From assembly GCA_963662155.1 (NCBI GenBank), contig OY759267.1:35754976-35818975 (forward strand): a DNA stretch of 64,000 nucleotides. Direction: 5' to 3'. Below are positions 60,172-64,000 of the stretch, piece by piece; the stretch's first letter is position 1; each line of letters opens with the position of its first letter. The notes under the pieces were generated by a model, which was not told where the DNA came from, did not search any database, and worked only from the letters and a program-made list of their open reading frames with translations. The position numbers were made by a program, and so were the translations under genes. This stretch comes from Lamellibrachia columna (Eukaryota; Annelida; Polychaeta; Sabellida; Siboglinidae).

Positions 60172-60255
60172 CTCTGTAGGTCGTATCCCATAGTAACCTT
60201 CAAACATTGCAATCATAAGTGAGTCATCAGCAAATTGTGACCCTTCTCTCTGGAT
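60172..60255 (-). CDS. Candidate exon, unidentified minus-strand gene
   Basis: An acceptor (TTTGTTGTTTTAG) and a moderate donor (AGAG|GTATCC) bound 84 bp open in phase 0. The peptide IQREGSQFADDSLMIAMFEG is followed by YYGIRPTE. FADD here is not in an RT context: no other RT motif is near. I do not recognise the gene; it could be an upstream exon of the minus-strand transcription unit that includes MED4. Confidence 0.3.
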
Positions 60256-60719
60256 CTAAAACAACAAAGTGCTGTCAATTAACTATTGACAAAAGATATT
60301 CTTCCTAGTCTAGCAGACATTTGGAGGGAGCCAAACATTCTGTTCTTATTGTAACAACTGAAGTATGACAAATACAGGATCAATGTCAGTTTTTATAATC
60401 CAATATTTTTGGTTTTAAAATAAATTATCGCTCAAAATCTCGAATATACATGTTTCAATTGTCAGTGAACATTATGGTTAATTTTGTTATTAATTGGTTT
60501 ACAAATTTTCTTTAACACAAAAATGGGTTGGTCAGCAAAAAATAAATAAAACACTAATCCAAATGTGTAATGTCCACGGAATTAATGAACTAGATTAGCC
60601 TAATTTATCTATGCCACTAGACAACATTCTTACCCAATTTTTTCTATGCCAGTGCAGTCATTCAACCATTCCAAGTACATTTTTCATGTTAACACAAGTT
60701 TATGGACTCGTGTTTTCAC

Positions 60720-61025
60720 GGGAAAATGATTTCGTGAATTCACGTTCGGTAAAACATGAACTGAACCAGCTGAAACACGTGATTCCACGTGTTCTGAACC
60801 AGAGTGAATAGTATCTGTACACCCAATTTGTCCACAGAATATCGTGAATTCACGAATGGTACCACGTGAATTGAACCAATTGAGACACGTGATTGCACGT
60901 GTTCTGAACCACTGTACACACGTGTGTATACACCAGTGTACACGTGTGTGTACAGTACACCAATTTGTCCACATAATCCCGTGAATTCACGTACAGAAAC
61001 ATGTGAATTCACCTTCAGAACATGT
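60720..61025. repeat. Palindrome-rich ~120-130-bp repeats
   Basis: CGTGAATTCACG at about 60733 and 60852 is a perfect 12-bp palindrome, with a third near-copy at about 60980. Each is followed by GAACCA..TGA.ACACGTGATT and GCACGTGTTCTGAACCA. CCAATTTGTCCACA marks two of the units (60825, 60960). The intervening segment has ACACACGTGTGT and TACACGTGTGTGTACA. Confidence 0.7.
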
Positions 61026-61171
61026 TAAATCATGTGTGAATGTTACCTGGGATATTTATTTAACGTCATGATTGTCTTACATAAGGCAGGGATGCTGCAA
61101 TTACTCGACGAAAACTATTCCTATATATCAGATATAAGCCATGTGGTTTTTTTTAGGGTAGGCAACAAATC

Positions 61172-61425
61172 ACGATTAGCATTGTTGTCCTGTATGCATC
61201 AGATAATCTTTTGCAAATCCACGTATTCACACTTGCCAACGCCTTCAACAACATTGAAATCCTCACCTAGAAGCGCTGTTTCTATGTCACAATTATTCTG
61301 GTATTTCAATTGTAACGACACATGCATGTTGTTCTATCGAGGACACATAATCATTCTGGTTACAACATGTTTACTCAAAAAACAAACATCAGTTGTGTGA
61401 ATTCAGTGTTCTGCTGTAAATGTAC
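61172..61425 (+). repeat. Dispersed repeat core, fifth copy
   Basis: Diverged match to about 1000-1300 and to the inverse of 44948-45250, including CTATGTCACAATTATTCTGG and GACACATGCATGTTGTTCTA. Confidence 0.75.
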
Positions 61426-61604
61426 ATGTGATTTTAATGTGGACAGAAAAGGAAAGCCATTTACATAGGACCTACCGGTATACGCACGCATGCATGCACA
61501 GAAAGGGAGAGAGACAGGGATGAAACCACACAGGGATGGACGTGGGGAGGCAGGCAGGTGGCCGGGTAGGAATGTGCGTCCTGCTCAAAGCACTGTATAC
61601 TCCA

Positions 61605-62315
61605 CACATTGGCGCTTCTCCCACCACAAGTTTTATGTGGATGCAGTGTAAGTGTGAGAAGTTGTGCCTGAAACAGAATCATCTCCATCATTAGCTAGGC
61701 CAGCGCTACCGGTGGTAATTTGGGCAATAGACCACATGGCATCAGATTTTGTTAAACAAAAGTTTCCCATTTGAGCCAATTTGGCCAGTAGCATTTTCAT
61801 TGAAAAGCATGTAGAATACATTTGCGTTTGTTGCTGTCTTGAGGCACGTAAACAAAATGGCAAAAACTGATGGCTTTAGGCCAACCAGTTTACACCACAA
61901 CTAGCCAAGATTAGTTATACTGTTTGACACACAGAATAATTTCTGTCCATGCAGCTGCAACAACGAACGCACACCCTTCCAAAGGAAGTTGTGCCTGAAA
62001 CAGAATCATCTCCATCATTAGCTAGGCTAGTGCTACCGGTGGTCATTTGGGCCATAGACCACATGGCATCAGATTTTGATAAACAAAAGTTTCCCATTTG
62101 AGCCAATTTGGCCAGTAGCATTTTCATTGAAAAGCATGTAGAATACATGTGCGTTTGTTGCTGTCTTGAAGCACATAAACAAAATGGCAAAAACTGAGGG
62201 CTTTAGGACAACCAGTTTACACCATAACTAGCCAAGATTAGTAATACTGTTTGACACACAGAATAATTTCAGTCCATGCAGCTGCAAAATCAAACGCTCA
62301 CCCTTCCAAACACCC
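61605..62315 (-). repeat. 327-bp tandem duplication related to repeat R
   Basis: GTTGTGCCTGAAACAGAATC at 61661 and 61988. Read on minus, each unit has an open frame with LAKLAQMGNFCL.KSDAMWS. This ends in GCTAATGATGGAGATGATTC and TGTTTCAGGCACAACTT, the same join found at the start of repeat R at 18820-18850. The two peptides differ at a handful of residues, so the frame has been roughly maintained since duplication. Confidence 0.7.
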
Positions 62316-62729
62316 CCCCTCCCCCCAACACCCACCCACCTGCACACACTGAACAGAACAGGCTATTATCATTTTACCTGCTCTTAACTATTGTTTTTGT
62401 GCATGCATTGGAAGTGTCATTTCTCTTCTAGGCTCTACTAGTCTTGGTCTTCTATGCTATCGTACAGGTTTGGCAGCGACATTAATAAGGATTTTTTGTT
62501 TGAGCACTGTAAAACGTCAAGTTGCGGCACAATGTATAGGTAGACACATTATAGAACACTCCTGCTTGTCAAGTCATTATAATATTTGTTTTACAACCAA
62601 GCCTAAACAATACCTTACCCAGCTAAAAACCAGTCACATAATTTAATTATAGGTTGATATTGACACTTGATAAACCATAGATCATGTACACTAGATTTCA
62701 AGAGCATTGCGAACCAATGAAGCCAGTTT

Positions 62730-62860
62730 ACTGTCTCAGTTGCCTGTAAAGAAAGTGCAAGATTATCGCGACGCCACCCTTTTGGTCGACAGGGTTGGTG
62801 GCGTGTTGGAAGTAGAGAACTATAGTGTTGTGGACTCTTTCTTGTGCCCTAGAAAATAAC
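62730..62860 (+). pseudogene. Diverged relative of the 2146-2421 ORF
   Basis: The plus frame SQLPVKKVQDYRDATLLVDR is followed by VGGVLEVENYSVVDS. It aligns with QQLTANLARDYREAALAIDK then VSGVLDL of the left-hand ORF, mostly with conservative changes and several synonymous ones. Only this end is present. Confidence 0.4.
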
Positions 62861-63780
62861 ATTCCCCTCGTAGCCAGCACAGAACCAGGTGATATTTGAT
62901 GTACCAGTGACATTATTAGTATTACACCAATGACGACAGGCATGACAAAAGAGAGGATATTGACGTGACACCCGGATTTAAGTAATTCCAGCACTATGAG
63001 TATCAACCTGTCAAATAACAAACTTCCTCAGATAATAGCCTGTTCCACACCGATGACATGTCACTGTTATTAGACAAGTTGATATCCTCTAGCCAGCTCT
63101 GGTAGGAAGAACGTATTGCTTTGGAAGGCAATCTTCAAACATATTTGTGTTTAGACAATAAAAGTGCTTTTACCCAACTTCAAACTGAAACAAAATGCCA
63201 TAGTTTGTTCTTACCGTCACCACATTTAGACACACAGAAGTATACGTAGCACAAGAGCCAAGTTTGACTTAGTGACTAACACAGACCACTGCTCGCTCTA
63301 ATCACAACCAACTTAAGCTGAACACATTCTGTCTGATCTGGCTTTGTCAGAATTACTTCACACCAACTTTGCTGCCACCTGCAGGTGGTGAAGGCTCTGG
63401 TCAACCACTGGTCAACGTGGCAACCAATACAGCATCATAGGAAACAAGTAGACAATGACAAGAGCATTTGCCCGTATTCCTTTCATCTTCTTCGTTATCG
63501 TTTTTGTTTCATAATATACATATGTGCTTGTCTCTGCTACGAAACAACCGGCGTTGACAAGTTCTTGTTTGGTTTAAATTTGTCATATGGACATGTACTC
63601 AAGAGTCACATGTCATATGTTGGTTTTGTTCACACAAGTTGGTAAGTCAAACTCGATCTAGGTGTACTAGCATCACTACTGGAATGATAATGGAACAATA
63701 CAATGTTCAAATTTTCCTGTTTGCCATGACAGTTTTAAAGGTTAGAAAGAACTGTAAGCGTAGAAACAGTTACTTACCTG
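62861..63780. other. Unassigned stretch
   Basis: No repeat copy or exon with good splice sites was recognised. Confidence 0.4.
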
Positions 63781-63787
63781 GGTTACT

Positions 63788-63890
63788 TACCTGGCAGTCC
63801 GAGTGGGAATGCGACGCCGATGTTTGTCCATTCAGAGGCTGAGGCCAGGTGTTGATGGGGATCATTGTGTGGTAGAATGTCATCTCCACA
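63788..63890 (-). CDS. Candidate exon, unidentified
   Basis: On the minus strand an open segment reading MIPINTWPQPLNGQTSASHS then HSDCQ ends at tandem donors (GCCAG|GTAAGTAACCCAGGTAAG). No acceptor or family could be assigned, so this could equally be a 5' exon. Confidence 0.25.
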
Positions 63891-64000
63891 CGGACTTGTT
63901 CTCACGGCCCAAGTGTAGATTTAGATACCTGCATCATTGTCATAGATACCATCCCAGTTAGTTGCAACAGAATATATGTAGTGAAGCATAGCTTTCAACT

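Noticed and set aside
59309..60193. 294-codon frame in the 21-bp array as a Cys-rich protein gene
   Set aside because: Same reason; the opposite strand is also open, and no signal peptide or unique sequence flanks it.
60172..60255. RT motif C (FADDSLMIAMF)
   Set aside because: No other RT motif occurs in either direction, and the segment has exon-like borders; kept only as an exon candidate.

Overview
The window reads as nuclear DNA from an invertebrate animal, most probably a lophotrochozoan (mollusc-like). The reasons are introns with GT...AG borders, several clades of non-LTR retrotransposon, a tRNA-derived SINE with a Meta/V-type core, and many minisatellites and (AT)n tracts. One host gene could be named with confidence, a Mediator subunit (MED4). 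No bacterial-style operons, rRNA genes or CRISPR arrays were seen. All gene calls come from reading by eye; no search was run.

Layout. 1-11.2 kb holds two near-identical copies of a ~3.9 kb block (1-3863 and 6873-10756) plus a third partial copy (10762-11186). The block carries a promoter-like NRF-1/ETS/YY1 cluster, an unrecognised GC-rich ORF and a dead reverse-transcriptase (RT) relic. Between the copies lie two candidate host exons, a 65-bp satellite and another RT relic. 12-15 kb has a 40-bp minisatellite and a LINE 5' half (NPGP motif, PHD-like finger, endonuclease). 15.3-18.5 kb has candidate exons, a 27-bp minisatellite and a SINE. 18.8-19.9 kb is a dispersed repeat. 21.2-22.6 kb is a small element with 325-bp LTR-like ends.

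23.0-27.1 kb is the oddest stretch: two different tandem arrays that share a TACACCGYATGG-type core flank a frameshifted, unrecognised minus-strand coding block. 27.8-35.7 kb is retrotransposon-rich. It has an L2/CR1-like RT with three stops, an open CR1-like RT, and an RTE-like RT whose catalytic YADD is YADN. The CR1-like copy sits inside a 3.5 kb element with ~37-bp terminal inverted repeats and an exact 9-bp target duplication, which is Mutator-like. 35.7-38.6 kb holds a degenerate THAP-domain gene (+) and an unidentified gene (-).

39.0-41.5 and 48.3-50.8 kb are a second recent segmental duplication carrying a Mutator-like transposase relic. Between them lies an inverted, diverged copy of the left-hand repeat (44.95-47.2 kb). 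51-57 kb contains MED4 exons (-) and a tandem, decayed second copy; one copy is interrupted by a palindromic TIR element. 57.2-60.1 kb is two back-to-back coding-frame minisatellites (33 bp and 21 bp). 60.2-64 kb has palindromes, more copies of the dispersed repeats and weak exon candidates.

The window is best read as a repeat-dense region in which one family (1.1 kb, 8.0 kb, 10.8 kb, 45 kb inverted, 61.3 kb) and the segmental duplications dominate, with host exons scattered between.
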